Below, piece by piece: positions 12,747 to 13,148 of a stretch of DNA of 13,148 bases; position 1 is the stretch's first letter; each line of letters opens with the position of its first letter. Under the pieces are notes generated by a model. That model was not told the origin of the DNA and ran no database searches. It saw only the letters and a program-made list of their open reading frames with translations. The translations under genes and the position numbers were made by a program. Source of the DNA: Actinomycetota bacterium (GTDB lineage Bacteria; Actinomycetota; Actinomycetes; Propionibacteriales; Nocardioidaceae); the NCBI GenBank assembly GCA_009702305.1, contig WLIH01000014.1:1-13148 (forward strand). Reading direction: 5' to 3'.

Positions 12747-13148
12747 GTGACCCTGCAGCCCACCGCTCGTCGCGCTCCGTCGCTGGAGGTGACCCCGGCG
12801 GTCGTCGCCCACCGGGGTGCGAGCGGCCACCGGCCCGAGCACACCCTCGAGGCGTTCCGCGTCGCGATCGCGATGGGCGCCGACAGCATCGAGCTCGACG
12901 TGGTCAGCACCGCGGACGGCGTGCTGGTCGTGCGCCACGAGTCGGACCTGACGATCACGACCGACGTCGCCGACCACCGCGAGCTCGGTGGCCGGACCCT
13001 CGTGGAGGAGCTGAGCCTCGACGAGGTCCGCACGCTGCGCGTCCGGGAGCGGATGCCCGACCTGCGGCCCGGGGCGGCGGCGTACGACGGGCGGCTCGCC
13101 GTGGCCAGCCTCGACGACGTGCTCGCGCTGGTGACCTCGGAGTCCGCC
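12747..13148 (+). CDS. Glycerophosphodiester phosphodiesterase (GlpQ-like), 5' part only
   Basis: The first 134 residues are visible and the gene continues past the window. The enzyme would hydrolyse glycerophosphodiesters to sn-glycerol-3-phosphate and an alcohol. Active-site pieces are present in order: V-A-H-R-G-A-S-G with His22 and Arg23, P-E-H-T-L, the metal ligands in I-E-L-D-V (Glu49, Asp51), and the second catalytic His64 in V-R-H-E-S-D-L. The later R-E-R-M-P-D-L-R-P and Y-D-G-R-L segments suggest the longer GlpQ-like branch. All plausible starts are GTG (12702, 12738, 12747 or 12789). I list 12747, but 12738, with GGACGGG nine bases upstream, is about as likely. No signal peptide is visible with any of them, so it may be cytoplasmic, unlike periplasmic GlpQ. 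Confidence 0.88.
   Translation, partial: MTLQPTARRAPSLEVTPAVVAHRGASGHRPEHTLEAFRVAIAMGADSIELDVVSTADGVLVVRHESDLTITTDVADHRELGGRTLVEELSLDEVRTLRVRERMPDLRPGAAAYDGRLAVASLDDVLALVTSESA

Noticed and set aside
12738..12750. GTGACAGGTGTGAC as a third copy of the shared operator
   Set aside because: It has one GTGACA half but neither the ACTGT halves nor the 14-bp phasing, and it may lie within the start of the phosphodiesterase gene.

Overview
The window is very GC-rich (roughly 70%), with dense coding, frequent GTG starts, F420-dependent enzymes and MpaB/DUF2236, FadD/FadE and MerR proteins of high-GC Gram-positive style. This points to an actinobacterium, most likely a member of the Nocardioidaceae (Nocardioides-like). 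That placement is an inference from protein style, not from a marker gene. There are no rRNA or tRNA genes, no insertion sequence, no integrase and no CRISPR array. It looks like chromosomal housekeeping and accessory-metabolism DNA, with ten genes of which two are cut by the window edges. No gap between genes exceeds about 150 bases.

Left part (1-5574), lipid and redox metabolism. The 3' end of an MpaB-family (DUF2236) oxygenase gene converges on a minus-strand acyl-CoA dehydrogenase (LCAD-like) and long-chain acyl-CoA ligase pair. A perfect 15-bp hairpin separates them. The fadE-fadD pair is divergent from a MerR-family regulator, which in turn converges on a minus-strand LLM-class F420-dependent oxidoreductase of the Rv3520c type. 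The MerR/fadE intergenic region and the start region of the LLM gene carry the same 23-bp operator-like element (ACTGTNAC, six bases, ACTGTCACG; 18 of 23 bases identical). This suggests that fatty-acyl activation, the first beta-oxidation step, the regulator and the F420 enzyme form one small regulon.

Middle (5575-8594). A minus-strand membrane acyltransferase with a C-terminal SGNH esterase domain (cell-surface glycan O-acylation type) is divergent from npdG, the NADPH:F420 oxidoreductase that makes reduced F420 for enzymes such as the LLM oxidoreductase. Downstream of npdG is a 111-bp gap that is unusually structured. It holds three tandem 13-bp repeats followed by a 56-bp nested palindrome that looks like a REP-type element and may act as a bidirectional terminator.

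Right part (8595-13148). Two ABC exporter half-transporters overlap by 4 bp on the minus strand. Their nucleotide-binding domains have decayed in complementary ways: one keeps the Walker motifs but has a changed signature, the other keeps the signature but has lost Walker A, the Walker B aspartate and the H-loop histidine. A heterodimer would therefore have exactly one canonical ATP site. Upstream of them on the same strand is a YbaK-type aminoacyl-tRNA editing-domain protein. It is divergent from the 5' part of a glycerophosphodiester phosphodiesterase gene that runs off the window.

The gene families are all known. The most useful leads are the shared operator, the structured npdG-ABC gap and the asymmetric exporter.
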